Shown here: positions 26,290-35,152 of the stretch, piece after piece | Layout of the letters: the number at the start of each line of letters is the position of its first letter | Position numbering within the stretch: the stretch's first letter is position 1 | Assembly (NCBI GenBank): GCA_963578475.1 | Contig: CAUZCL010000002.1 | Location: 62,001-126,000 of the forward strand | DNA length: 64,000 nucleotides | Origin: SMYC01 sp963578475 | GTDB lineage: Bacteria > Acidobacteriota > Vicinamibacteria > Marinacidobacterales > SMYC01 | Direction: 5' to 3' | Translations under genes and position numbers: made by a program | The notes under the pieces: model-generated | What the model was told of the DNA's origin: nothing | Databases searched by the model: none | What the model saw: only the letters and a program-made list of their open reading frames with translations

Positions 26290-26532
26290 CTAGGTCACCT
26301 TTCGGTGCGTTCGATAAATAGCTGACACGAAGAAGACGGTTGTAATGGCTGCGCCAATCGCCGCTTCTGTGAAGGCCACATCGAGTGCGCCAAGAAGCGT
26401 GAAGAAAATAGCGGAGAAGAAACTGAAAGCGCCGAAAATGACCACGGCGCCCAAGAGATCCGACACTTGTAGCGCGGCAATGGCACACAAGACCATCATT
26501 GCGAGAAACAAAGTTACGATAGGTGCGATCAT
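26290..26532 (-). CDS. MbhD/DUF4040-type small subunit
   Basis: 80 residues with three hydrophobic segments: IVTLFLAMMVLCAIAALQ, LLGAVVIFGAFSFFSAIFF and ALDVAFTEAAIGAAITTVFF. The motif DVAFTEAAIGAA is diagnostic of the DUF4040/MbhD domain found at the C-terminus of MrpA and as a separate subunit in Mbh hydrogenases. It sits 3 bases ahead of the MbhE-MrpB gene. Confidence 0.9.
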   Translation of the reverse strand: MIAPIVTLFLAMMVLCAIAALQVSDLLGAVVIFGAFSFFSAIFFTLLGALDVAFTEAAIGAAITTVFFVSAIYRTHRKVT

Positions 26533-26561
26533 AGCTGCCAGGATGTTTTAGTCATTGGTCA

Positions 26562-26870
26562 CTAGTCAGTGTCACGTGGGGACTCCCAAGGGACGAGGCC
26601 GCTTCGATAGGCGGCTCGGCCGAGCGCGTGTGTGGCGGTGGGGTTCGCGAGACCGACGAAGAAAATGATCAACACGATCTTCAATCCGTTGAGGGTGGCG
26701 CCTTCGAGCACCGCCGTCCCCAGCACCATGAGAGCTACCCCGAGGGTGTCGGACTTGCCCATGGCGTGAAGTCGCGTGAAGAAGTCTGGAAGTCGCAGGA
26801 TACCGAGTGCACCTGTCACAATGAAGAAAAAACCTGAGCCGAGCAGCGCGCATGCCAAATAATCGGTCAT
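26562..26870 (-). CDS. mrpG: Na+/H+ antiporter subunit G
   Basis: 102 residues. ATG at 26870 is chosen because it overlaps the mrpF stop as ATGA; the longer frame to 27050 is an artefact. Signatures: GSGFFFIVTGALGILRLPDF, TRLHAMGKSDTLGVALMVLG and FVGLANPTATHALGRAAYRS, the standard MrpG pattern with three helices. Confidence 0.93.
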   Translation of the reverse strand: MTDYLACALLGSGFFFIVTGALGILRLPDFFTRLHAMGKSDTLGVALMVLGTAVLEGATLNGLKIVLIIFFVGLANPTATHALGRAAYRSGLVPWESPRDTD

Positions 26871-27136
26871 GGGCCGGTCTCTTTGCCTTCGAAATATTTG
26901 GCGAGCGCCAAAGCTCCGATAAAGCTGATCAGCGTATAAGACAGCGTAATGTCGACGAAGATGTCCTCGCGCCCGGTAATACGGCCCATCAAGAGCACGA
27001 GCACAATCGTCTTTGTTCCGACGAGCCCTAGACCGCTCAAGCGGTCCCATAGCGTCGGGCCGTGAAGGAGCCGATAGAGCGACACCAACATCGTGAGTGC
27101 GATGCCGACCGTAAGTGCCCAGATAAAAGTGTTCAT
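26867..27136 (-). CDS. mrpF: Na+/H+ antiporter subunit F
   Basis: 89 residues: a first helix, then RLLHGPTLWDRLSGLGLVGT, the MrpF hallmark (GPT-x-x-DR), and ITLSYTLISFIGALALAKYF at the C-terminus. It lies 19 bases after mrpE and overlaps mrpG by 4 bases. Confidence 0.93.
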   Translation of the reverse strand: MNTFIWALTVGIALTMLVSLYRLLHGPTLWDRLSGLGLVGTKTIVLVLLMGRITGREDIFVDITLSYTLISFIGALALAKYFEGKETGP

Positions 27137-27155
27137 TGTGAGCGGGGCGTTTGGG

Positions 27156-27734
27156 TTAGTTCTCGTTAGTGCGGAACAGCGTGCGGATGCGCTCTTTCAT
27201 GTTTGAAGGTGACGGTTGTGTGCTCAAAAGAGGCTCCGCGGCGTCATCGGTGAGCGCGTGGACGACGTATTCGTCGCCGCGCACGTCGATGGTCACGGTT
27301 CCGGGTGTGAGTGTTATGGAGTTGGCGAGCGTTGCCCGCGCGATATTGTGCGGCAGGGGATAATCGAATTTTACGACGGTCGGCCGGATCTTCATTTTCG
27401 GGCTCAGTACGATCTGCGCCACCTGAACGCTCGAGATGACGATCTGCGTCGCGAGCCAGGGGACATAACCGACAAGGCGAATCCAGGGAAACGTCCAAAA
27501 AGGGTGGCGCCCAGCCGCGCCTAGCGGCGGAGAAAGCGCATAGAGCCAACACGTTGCCACTGCCATCGCCACCGAACTCAGAGCACCCGCGGCCAAGTGG
27601 AAGGTGTCTATCTTTCCGGAGAGGATGACCCAGAAGACGAAGAGCAATCCGGCGAGTGGTGCACTTTCATGAAACGGGAGAGGCCCTGTGGACTTTTGCG
27701 AATTTTTGGTTGGCGGCACCGCGTTTGCCTCCAT
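27156..27734 (-). CDS. mrpE: Na+/H+ antiporter subunit E
   Basis: 192 residues from ATG at 27734. Two or three N-terminal membrane segments (LLFVFWVILSGKIDTFHLAA) are followed by the MrpE domain with KMKIRPTVVKFDYPLPHNIA, LANSITLTPGTVTIDV and YVVHALTD. It is the first gene of the ten-gene operon, divergent from murJ across 58 bases. A longer frame (to 27911) overlaps murJ and is rejected. Confidence 0.9.
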   Translation of the reverse strand: MEANAVPPTKNSQKSTGPLPFHESAPLAGLLFVFWVILSGKIDTFHLAAGALSSVAMAVATCWLYALSPPLGAAGRHPFWTFPWIRLVGYVPWLATQIVISSVQVAQIVLSPKMKIRPTVVKFDYPLPHNIARATLANSITLTPGTVTIDVRGDEYVVHALTDDAAEPLLSTQPSPSNMKERIRTLFRTNEN

Positions 27735-27792
27735 CGGTATGATAGATGAGCGGTTAAGCAAATCATAACATGAAATGTAATATAGTGGTCGC

Positions 27793-29481
27793 ATGGCTTC
27801 CCCCTCCGAGACGGAGAGCTCGCCTCTAGGAAGCCAGCGCGTCTCCCAGCGCAAGCATTCTGCGGACGACGCCGCACTCGATCGCGAAAACCTGACACGT
27901 TCCGCGGGCACCGTCAGCCTTGGCGTCGTGGTCTCGAGAGTGCTCGGCCTCGTCCGCGAACAGGTGCTCGCCTATTTGTTCTCGGCGCGCATCGTGTTGG
28001 ACGCGTTCTACGCGGCCTTTCGGCTGCCGAACTTGTTTCGCGACATGTTCGGCGAAGGCGCCTTGAGCAAAGCCTTCGTCGCGACGTTCTCGGAGATCCA
28101 AGAGAAAGAGGGAAAAGAAGCCGCGCTTCGTCTGGTGAGCGTGGTGTTGAACGCGATGATCCTTGTGGTGGCTGCGCTGACCCTGGCCGGCATTCTTTAT
28201 GCTGATGGCCTCGTAGCCTGGGTCTTTCCCGGCGCGGGCTTCGACACGCCGCTCGCTCCGGATGAAAGCTACGGTTTTGCGACGAAGCGGGACCTCACGG
28301 TGCGGCTCACGCAGATCATGTTCCCGTTCATTCTCTTCGTCAGCCTTGCCGCCCTCGTCATGGGTGTTCTCAATGCACGCGGCCGCTTTCTCGTTCCGGC
28401 GCTGGCTTCGGCGTTCTTCAACATCGGGTCGATCGTCGTCGGCGTGATCGGCTACGTCGTAGCACCTCGCTACGGCCAGCATCCGGCGATTGGGATGGCG
28501 ATAGGCGTGCTGGTGGGCGGCCTCTTGCAGCTTTTGTGGCAGCTCCCGTCTTTATTTCGACTCGGGTACCGCTATCGCCCCAATTTCGACTTTCGCGACC
28601 CGTGGCTCGGGAAGGTGTTGCGTCTTTTCGGGCCGGGAGCCCTGATTGCTTCGACCGTTCAAGTCAATCTGTTGGTGAGCTCGATTTTCGCGTCGAGGGG
28701 CGAAGGGTGGATGACGTGGATCATCCAGGCTTTTCGCATTCTGCACTTACCCCTCGGCCTCGTCGCCGTCGCGGTCTCGGTCGCCACGCTCCCGGCCCTC
28801 AGTCGCGCGGCGGCAAAAAGAGACATAGACGGCTTTCGCGACACGTTCTCTTTCGCGACGCGACTCGTGGTCCTGTTTACCGTGCCCGCCACGGTCGGTC
28901 TTCTCGTGCTGGCGCCTCCCATCGTTCGCCTGATCTTCGAGCAGGGTCGTTTTTCCTCGTCCGATACGGTGCAAGTTGCTGGCGCTTTGCGTTTCTACGC
29001 CGTCGGCCTCTTGAGTTTCGCTGCCGTCAAGATCGTGACCGACGGCTTCTATGCACTCCAGGACGTTCGCGCGCCGCTCGTCGTCAGCCTCGCGAGTATG
29101 CTGGCCAACGCGGCCCTCAACTGGCTCTTTGTCGTTCGGCTCGGGCTCGATCATCGAGGACTGGCGCTAGCGACGTCGACGACGATGACGATATCTCTCG
29201 TTTTCCTCTGGTTTCTGTTTCGACGTCGAAGCGGGCTCGAACATCTCGGCGGCAGGACGGTGCTCGTGACCTTTGGCAAAACGGTGGTAGTCTCCGCAGT
29301 AATGGGTGCGGTCGCGTTTCTTACCTTTCGAGGCATCGACAGCTCTCTCGGACATGATGTGGTGTGGACGCGACTGCTGCAGGTAGGCAGCTCCGTTCTC
29401 GCGGGCCTCGCGGTGTTTTTCTTCGGGTGCAAGCTTCTTCGAGTCCGAGAGTTGAATCAAGCACTCGCGGCGTTTAAGTAA
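27793..29481 (+). CDS. murJ: Lipid II flippase MurJ
   Basis: 562 residues with the MVF/MurJ pattern: SLGVVVSRVLGLVREQVLAY near residue 42, FYAAFRLPNLFRDMFGEGAL near 75, and repeated helices of the expected 14-TM fold. The LFRDMFGEGALSKAF segment is highly diagnostic. MurJ flips lipid-linked peptidoglycan precursor across the inner membrane. A barrel protein gene follows 16 bases later. Confidence 0.96.
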   Translation: MASPSETESSPLGSQRVSQRKHSADDAALDRENLTRSAGTVSLGVVVSRVLGLVREQVLAYLFSARIVLDAFYAAFRLPNLFRDMFGEGALSKAFVATFSEIQEKEGKEAALRLVSVVLNAMILVVAALTLAGILYADGLVAWVFPGAGFDTPLAPDESYGFATKRDLTVRLTQIMFPFILFVSLAALVMGVLNARGRFLVPALASAFFNIGSIVVGVIGYVVAPRYGQHPAIGMAIGVLVGGLLQLLWQLPSLFRLGYRYRPNFDFRDPWLGKVLRLFGPGALIASTVQVNLLVSSIFASRGEGWMTWIIQAFRILHLPLGLVAVAVSVATLPALSRAAAKRDIDGFRDTFSFATRLVVLFTVPATVGLLVLAPPIVRLIFEQGRFSSSDTVQVAGALRFYAVGLLSFAAVKIVTDGFYALQDVRAPLVVSLASMLANAALNWLFVVRLGLDHRGLALATSTTMTISLVFLWFLFRRRSGLEHLGGRTVLVTFGKTVVVSAVMGAVAFLTFRGIDSSLGHDVVWTRLLQVGSSVLAGLAVFFFGCKLLRVRELNQALAAFK

Positions 29482-29497
29482 GAACTTCGGAGGTGAG

Positions 29498-30295
29498 ATG
29501 GGATTGGTAAAGCCGTGTATGCTCGTCGTTCTGGTCTCGATGCCCGAGGCCGTTGCGACGGCGCAGATGCGGCAGCGGCCGTCGATCAATTACGGCGAGC
29601 GGAGTACGTTCGAGTTCGAGCTGCGTCGATGGCGCTCCGACCTCGTCTCGGAGATGCGTCTTTCAACTCCAGATGCTATCGGCAGCGACTTCGATCCCGT
29701 GCTCGCGCTCGGCCTTCCGCAGCAGCGAACCTTCGACTATCACTTGGGGGTTCGTCTGACGAAGAGAATCAAGATCCGCGCAAATTGGTTTCGAGCTCGC
29801 TATGACTCAGACACGTTTGTTTCGGAGGCTTTTACGATCTCGGGGACGACCTTTCCGACGGGCGCGACCTTGACCAGCTTTGGCGAGCTCGAACAAAGAC
29901 GGGGAGGGTTGCATTTCGACCTTTGGGCCGGACAATATGGGTACCTCGCTGTTGCGGGAGAATGGGCGCGCTTCAGGGCAACGACCGACTTCAGCTCTTC
30001 CGGCGGTGGCGTGACTCCGGTGCCACTTACGATGGACTTGCCGATTTTTGGCGTCGCCTCGCGGGTCTATTTGACGCCCGCCCTTGCGGTTAGTGGAGCG
30101 GCGCTCGGGATGAAACGTGAGGCGATCGGCATCATGACCGATGTCGAGGTCTCGGTAACTTACAACGCGGTCCCGAGTTTCGCCGTTTCCTATGGCTATA
30201 GAAACTCTTACAACCGGTTCAAGAATGTTGAGCCCGGCTCTCGGGCTATCTTTAGGTTGCGCGGTCAGTATTTCGGCATAACGATTCGATTTTGA
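29498..30295 (+). CDS. Predicted outer-membrane beta-barrel protein
   Basis: 265 residues with a signal-like N-terminus (LVVLVSMPEAVATAQ) and alternating hydrophobic/polar strands throughout (DYHLGVRLTKRIKIRANWFR; FAVSYGYRNSYNRF), ending in an aromatic residue (GQYFGITIRF), the classical C-terminal signature of barrel proteins assembled by BAM. No specific family was recognised. Its stop overlaps the TTG start of the Xer recombinase gene. Confidence 0.7.
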   Translation: MGLVKPCMLVVLVSMPEAVATAQMRQRPSINYGERSTFEFELRRWRSDLVSEMRLSTPDAIGSDFDPVLALGLPQQRTFDYHLGVRLTKRIKIRANWFRARYDSDTFVSEAFTISGTTFPTGATLTSFGELEQRRGGLHFDLWAGQYGYLAVAGEWARFRATTDFSSSGGGVTPVPLTMDLPIFGVASRVYLTPALAVSGAALGMKREAIGIMTDVEVSVTYNAVPSFAVSYGYRNSYNRFKNVEPGSRAIFRLRGQYFGITIRF

Positions 30296-31188
30296 AAACT
30301 ACGTTCCTTCATTACTTAGAAGTCGAGAGGGGATTGTCGCCGAATACGCTCGCGGCCTATCGACGGGACATCGCAAAGCTCGAGCTCTACGTGAAGAGCA
30401 ACCGCAAGACGCTCGCGTCGCTGACGGCTTCGGATCTTCGAGATTTTCTTCGAGACCTGCATCGTCAGGGGCTTTCCTTGCGCTCGATCGGGCGCGTGAG
30501 CTCGGCGGTGCGAGGCCTCTATCGGTTTGCCGCTGCCGAAGGAGTCATCCGAACCGATCCGGCAGAGCAGATCGACTCCGCCCGTCTTCCGAAGAGCCTG
30601 CCGAGCTACTTGAATTTGGACGAAGTGGACGGCCTTCTCGAAGCGCCCGATACGGCCCTCCCGGATGGGCTCCGGGACCGGGCGATGCTCGAGCTGCTTT
30701 ATGCCACCGGCCTCAGAGTGTCGGAGCTCATCACATTGAGGATCGCCGATTTCAATTTCGAGGTCGGCTATCTCGTGTGCCAAGGAAAAGGGCGTAAAGA
30801 GCGCGTCGTGCCCTTTGGGCGGTCCGCGAAACAGTGGATCGAGCGCTATCTCCGCGACGGCCGTCCGTCTCTCGTGCGGAGGGCGCCAGATGCAGAAGAT
30901 GCGATGTTCCTGAGCCGCCTGGGAAAAGCGATGACGCGCCAACGTTTTTTTCAGATCCTGAAAGCCTGCGGCCGAATCGCCGGGATCCAAGGCGCGTTGT
31001 CGCCGCACGTCGTGCGGCATTCCTTCGCCACGCACCTGCTCGAGCGCGGAGCCGACCTGCGAAGTTTGCAGCTCATGCTCGGGCACTCGAATATCGGAAC
31101 GACGCAGATCTACACGCATGTGAGCCGCGAAAGGCTGCGACGCATCTACGACAGCCATCATCCCCGCGCAAAAGCTCCCACCAAGTGA
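30292..31188 (+). CDS. xerD: Tyrosine recombinase XerD/XerC
   Basis: 298 residues, standard Xer length. An N-terminal core-binding domain (FLHYLEVERGLSPNTLAAYR) precedes the catalytic domain with Arg142 (ATGLRVSEL), Lys166 (GKGRKERVVP), His239-x-x-Arg242 (HVVRHSFATHLL), His265 (LGHSNI) and Tyr274 (TQIYTHV). It resolves chromosome dimers at dif. The start is TTG, overlapping the previous stop (TTTTGA). XerC and XerD are hard to separate by eye; XerD is favoured. Confidence 0.92.
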   Translation: MKTTFLHYLEVERGLSPNTLAAYRRDIAKLELYVKSNRKTLASLTASDLRDFLRDLHRQGLSLRSIGRVSSAVRGLYRFAAAEGVIRTDPAEQIDSARLPKSLPSYLNLDEVDGLLEAPDTALPDGLRDRAMLELLYATGLRVSELITLRIADFNFEVGYLVCQGKGRKERVVPFGRSAKQWIERYLRDGRPSLVRRAPDAEDAMFLSRLGKAMTRQRFFQILKACGRIAGIQGALSPHVVRHSFATHLLERGADLRSLQLMLGHSNIGTTQIYTHVSRERLRRIYDSHHPRAKAPTK

Positions 31189-31292
31189 ACAAAAGTGTCT
31201 CCGCAGGGGGACGCTGATGCCGTTGGAGGCGCCCCTTCATCGGTACGAATCTTGCTGTGGATACGTGTACGGCCGCCGCTGAGGAGGTTGTC

Positions 31293-31556
31293 ATGCCAAA
31301 CGTCCTTCGTGTGTTTCTCTTTGTCTCCATGGCCTCGGCTTGCGGGCACCATGATCCCGTGTATTACGAGCCGCGGCCCGACTATCATCATTACCATCGG
31401 CTAGCCTGCGACCACCTCGTGGAATGCCGATACAGCGGAGGACACCACCACTATCGGCCGTACAATGATCACGAGAGCTACTGGCACGTCCATCGAACAC
31501 GGGAAGGGCGGTACATGAAGTGTTACGTGGAACGGAAGCGCCACGGGTATCGATAA
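31293..31556 (+). CDS. Small His/Tyr-rich exported protein
   Basis: 87 residues from the ATG at 31293, which follows GAGGAGG. The N-terminus VLRVFLFVSMASAC is a lipoprotein-like signal with Cys15, and the mature part is very rich in His and Tyr (GHHDPVYYEPRPDYHHYHRL; CRYSGGHHHYRPYNDHESYW). The composition suggests metal binding. No family was recognised. It is convergent with the damaged transglutaminase gene. Confidence 0.55.
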   Translation: MPNVLRVFLFVSMASACGHHDPVYYEPRPDYHHYHRLACDHLVECRYSGGHHHYRPYNDHESYWHVHRTREGRYMKCYVERKRHGYR

Positions 31557-31639
31557 AAGGACGGTCGAGCGAGAATGCCCAACCCAAAATGAGCGAGAGT
31601 GTCGGGACGACGTCCGTTGCACCCACCGTGAAGCTTCCC

Positions 31640-32939
31640 GACATGTCTGGCCTCCCGTATAGACGAGCCCGGTCGCGAGCCGCGTCGGGATGTCGACGGC
31701 TCGGGCGAGCGCTGCGAAAAAGACCGCGTGCTCGTTGCAGTCTCCCACACGGTTGTTGAGCACCTCTCGGGCGCTCGGGACCGAGAGGGTCGGCGATTTC
31801 GCGAGGTTCTCGAAGACCCAATTGCTCAGCGCCGTGCTTTGTCGACATCCGCGACCCTTGGGTCACCTCTTCCGCTTGCTTGCAGATCTCGGGGTCGTTG
31901 GATTGGATGAAGGCATCGGCGCGGACGGGCGTCTGAGCTCATCCTCGGACAAGACGTCGCGCCCGGTATAGGGTGCTTTCTCGCGCTCGATGTGGAGGTC
32001 GCCTTCTCTGAGGCTTTGCCGTCCCCCCTCCATAGCATCGAAGCCGTCCGGGAACCGTTCGAGCTTCAAGACGACCGTCTGAAGCTCTGACGCCTCTCCG
32101 GCGAAGCCAATAGCGGGGACGGCCGAAGCGAACAAGATGTCGGGCGCTGTGCCGGCCTCTCGTGCTTGAAGGCTGCTGCCAGGCGCTTCTTTCTGGAGCG
32201 TCCAACCGAGCGGTGTCTCTTCTTGAAGCACTTCACCCTTGTCGTTGACCCACGCGGTTGTCGTTAGCTCGGCGAAGGTTGTTAGGAGGCGGTACGCTTC
32301 TTCTTCGTGCCCGCCCCAGCGCACGATTTCAGGATCTTTGACTTCGATCCTCGCTTCGCCTTCGGTGAGCGTCATCGGATCGAAAAGTCGGACGTGATAG
32401 GCTTTTCCGCTCGTCCAGCCGTTCGATGCGAGCGAGTAGTACAAGTTCATTGGAAGCAAAATGGGCTCGTCGAGCGTTCTGGTTTCTGTCCTCTCCGATC
32501 GGCTGGAACGGATGGTGAGCTCGAGCTGGTTGCCGTCGACTTTACCGAGCACCGTTGTTTCGAACGGGGAGCGGTGTGTCGATGTTGTGAGCTGGAACTT
32601 GAACGTTCGAAGCTGTCCTCGAGAATCAGTCGTAGCCGAACCTTCCATCTTCATTTGACGCTCCCGCCCGAGAAGCTTCAGCATGAACTCGCCGCTTTGC
32701 TCGGCGCGATAGCCGTTCTCGAGAGGTGTGAGACGTTCGCGGATATAGCCTATCCGCTCGCCGAGATAGAAGACTTCGCGCTGCGTCAGCTCGGCTTCGT
32801 CGGGACCGCTAGACGCAGACAGGTCGACGAGGGTTGCGGTTTCGGAGCGTCCGTAGTTTTGCGAGATATGGAGGCCGAGGAGCCCGAGCCACATCGACAC
32901 GATCGCGATGGAAAGGAACCGCCCTGGGCGAATGCTCAT
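31640..32939 (-). pseudogene. Transglutaminase-like protein, interrupted and truncated
   Basis: The intact 5' part (32939 to about 31927) encodes an N-terminal signal-anchor and an exported beta-rich domain (QREVFYLGERIGYIRERLTP onward). One G is missing near 31927; the next frame reads VRADAFIQSNDPEICKQAEE, and after further losses near 31845 and 31825 the text continues SNWVFENLAKSPTLSVPSAR and VGDCNEHAVFFAALARAVDI, where the Cys is the transglutaminase nucleophile. After LVYTGG (about 31655) the His/Asp part of the active site cannot be found. The gene is broken and lacks its catalytic end. Confidence 0.75.
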
Positions 32940-32997
32940 AGAGATGGAAACGATGGAGGTGAAGTCAGTATAGCATGGGCACTTACATGGGAGTCCT

Positions 32998-33618
32998 TTG
33001 GTGCGGTTGAAGATCGCGAGCAGTCGTCCCGAGCCCGATGTGATGCGTCGTGCCGTCGCGTCGCTCGGGAGAGGTGGTGTTGTCGCCTATCCAACCGAGA
33101 CATTCTACGGCTTGGCTGCGTCTGCCTTCGACGTCGAAGGATGTCGCCGTGTGTTCGCGATCAAAGGCCGTTCTCGTTCGCGCGCTTTGCCGCTCATCCT
33201 CGCAAATCGTTCGCAGCTCGCCGACGTCACGGGGGCGCCGTCGGCTCTGATGCAACGCCTTGCCGAGAAGTTCTGGCCGGGGCCGTTGACGCTTGTGGTG
33301 GACGCGTTGCCCGGGGTTGCCGCCGCGTCCGAAGACGGGACGGTTGCGCTCCGCATCAGTGGTCTTGCGATTGCAAGGGCGCTCGCTTCGGCGGCGGGGC
33401 CGGTGACATCGACGAGCGCGAACGTCAGCGGGAGTCCACCTGCCATGACGGCCGAGGAGGTCGAGGCTGGGTTGGGCGATCTCATCGATGTGGTCCTGGA
33501 CGGGGGTGCCACGAGCGGTGGTCGCGCGTCGACCATCGTCGACATCACGGGATCGACGCCGAAGCTCGTTCGAGAAGGACGGGTCGGATTCGCTGACGTG
33601 TTGGCCCTGGTTGAATAA
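32998..33618 (+). CDS. Sua5/YciO/YrdC-type threonylcarbamoyl-AMP synthase
   Basis: 206 residues. GGVVAYPTETFYGLAASAFD (residues about 27-46), AIKGRSRSRALPLI and SAAGPVTSTSANVSGSPPA are the YrdC-domain signatures for binding ATP, threonine and bicarbonate to make the precursor of tRNA t6A37. The KGR motif is well preserved. Start TTG 32998 or GTG 33001. No C-terminal Sua5 domain is present, so it is the short TsaC type. Confidence 0.9.
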   Translation: MVRLKIASSRPEPDVMRRAVASLGRGGVVAYPTETFYGLAASAFDVEGCRRVFAIKGRSRSRALPLILANRSQLADVTGAPSALMQRLAEKFWPGPLTLVVDALPGVAAASEDGTVALRISGLAIARALASAAGPVTSTSANVSGSPPAMTAEEVEAGLGDLIDVVLDGGATSGGRASTIVDITGSTPKLVREGRVGFADVLALVE

Positions 33619-33640
33619 TGACGGGGAACGACTTCATTTC

Positions 33641-33669
33641 TTGACTTAGAGTCGCCGCAAAGGTAGTAT
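33641..33669 (+). promoter_or_regulatory. Sigma70-type promoter
   Basis: TTGACT at 33641-33646 and TAGTAT at 33664-33669 are separated by exactly 17 bases, the best consensus-like promoter noticed in the window. It should drive the TPR lipoprotein gene starting at 33733. Confidence 0.55.
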
Positions 33670-33732
33670 GGAGTTCAGCTTGCAGCGATTGTACTCGAAT
33701 AGACGGACATCCCGCATATCTGTTAATTGCGC

Positions 33733-35097
33733 ATGAATTTTACGAGTAGAGGGCTCCAAGCAGCCGCGTTCGTCGCCGTTATCGTGACGTTTGGCTGCGC
33801 TGCCAAGCGGGATTTCACTCCCGTCACCGTCCCTTCCTGGAACGTCGTACAGGAAATGATGCTCTCACCTCCAAAAAAATTCTCGGACGGCGAGCGACGG
33901 CGCTTCCAAGAGGGCTGGAGCGCGCTTCAGCTAGGAAACCTTGATACCTCGGAGTCCAACCTATCGAGGCTGGGCCAAAAATATGGTCGTAGCCCGGAGG
34001 TCACCACGGCGCTCGGGTTTCTCGAACTGCGCCTCGGTCGCTGGCCGGCCTCGGAGCGATATTTCAGCATTGCGCTGGCGGAGCGTTCAGGCTTTAGGCC
34101 AGCCGAGAGCGGCTACTTCCTCGCGGCGCTCGCCACGGGAAACGAAGAGCTGGCTTATGAGCGTCTGCTGCAGGTTCGAGAAGCTTCTCCCGACCATCCA
34201 CTCGTCGATCGCTACGCTTCCACCTTGCAAGTAAACGTTGCCGAGGCTCGGCTCGGTACTGCGAGGGAGCTGATCGAGCAAGGCCTGAACAAGGACGCCG
34301 CGAGCGCTTATGCGCGGGCGCTCGAAGTCGCCCCTGAGGTCGGTGGGCTTTACATCGAAGCCGCGGAGGCCGCCCATGCCGCGGGCTTGCACGCGCAGGC
34401 CGTGATACACGCGGAGCGCGCCACGGAGCTCGAGCCCAGAAACGGCGGAGCGTTTCGCATCCTGGGCGAAGCCCGTTACGCGACCGACAATCTTACTTTG
34501 GCGCTAGAGGCTTTTCGCGCGGGAGCGCGGCTCTCTCCGCGCGATGCCGACGTCATAGCCCGCTTCGAAACCATCGAAGCGGAGTATGAAGAGCAAAACT
34601 TGCCACCGGAATATGAAGGGATTCGTGACGCGGACCGGTTGACCCGGCAGCAATTGGCCGCCCTCCTATATCTCGAGCTGAGGGACGCCTATGACGGTGT
34701 GCCGGAGACGACACAAGTTATCGCAACGGATATTGGGGATAGCTGGGCTCAGACGTTCATCCGCCATGTCGTAGGGACAGGCATTCTAGAGGTGTTTCCT
34801 AATCACATGTTCCAGCCGCAGGCCTTCGTCCGCCGTGCTGATCTCGCTGATGGCCTTGCGGCCGCGATCGAGGTTCTTGCGCCGACGGCTTACGACATGG
34901 CGAGGCGGTCATCGCGTTTCAGGCAACATTTTCCCGATCTGTCATCGGAGAACATCCATTACGAGTCGGCGGCCCTGACGACCTCGCTGGGCTTCTTGAT
35001 GGCTCGAGCGAGCGGGGATTTCGACCCTCAGAGTCTAGTGAGCGGATCCGAGGCCGTGTCGGCGGTCGAAGTGCTCGCGGCGCACATGGCTCCTTGA
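33733..35097 (+). CDS. TPR lipoprotein with SLH-like C-terminus
   Basis: About 454 residues from ATG 33733 (an in-frame TTG lies two codons upstream). A lipoprotein signal (FVAVIVTFGC) is followed by TPR repeats up to about residue 280 (AASAYARALEVAPEVGGLYI; ALEAFRAGARLSPRDADVI). The C-terminal 150 residues read like S-layer-homology modules: DIGDSWAQTFIRHVVGTGIL, a F-P-N-H-x-F-x-P-x-x-x-V-R-R-A-D-L segment, and FPDLSSENIHYESAALTTSL. It may bind cell-wall polymer or act as an envelope scaffold. Confidence 0.75.
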   Translation: MNFTSRGLQAAAFVAVIVTFGCAAKRDFTPVTVPSWNVVQEMMLSPPKKFSDGERRRFQEGWSALQLGNLDTSESNLSRLGQKYGRSPEVTTALGFLELRLGRWPASERYFSIALAERSGFRPAESGYFLAALATGNEELAYERLLQVREASPDHPLVDRYASTLQVNVAEARLGTARELIEQGLNKDAASAYARALEVAPEVGGLYIEAAEAAHAAGLHAQAVIHAERATELEPRNGGAFRILGEARYATDNLTLALEAFRAGARLSPRDADVIARFETIEAEYEEQNLPPEYEGIRDADRLTRQQLAALLYLELRDAYDGVPETTQVIATDIGDSWAQTFIRHVVGTGILEVFPNHMFQPQAFVRRADLADGLAAAIEVLAPTAYDMARRSSRFRQHFPDLSSENIHYESAALTTSLGFLMARASGDFDPQSLVSGSEAVSAVEVLAAHMAP

Positions 35098-35152
35098 GCC
35101 GGACTCGCGTACAATAGCAGGCACCCACGCAAAACTGCCTGGCCGGCGGAGT

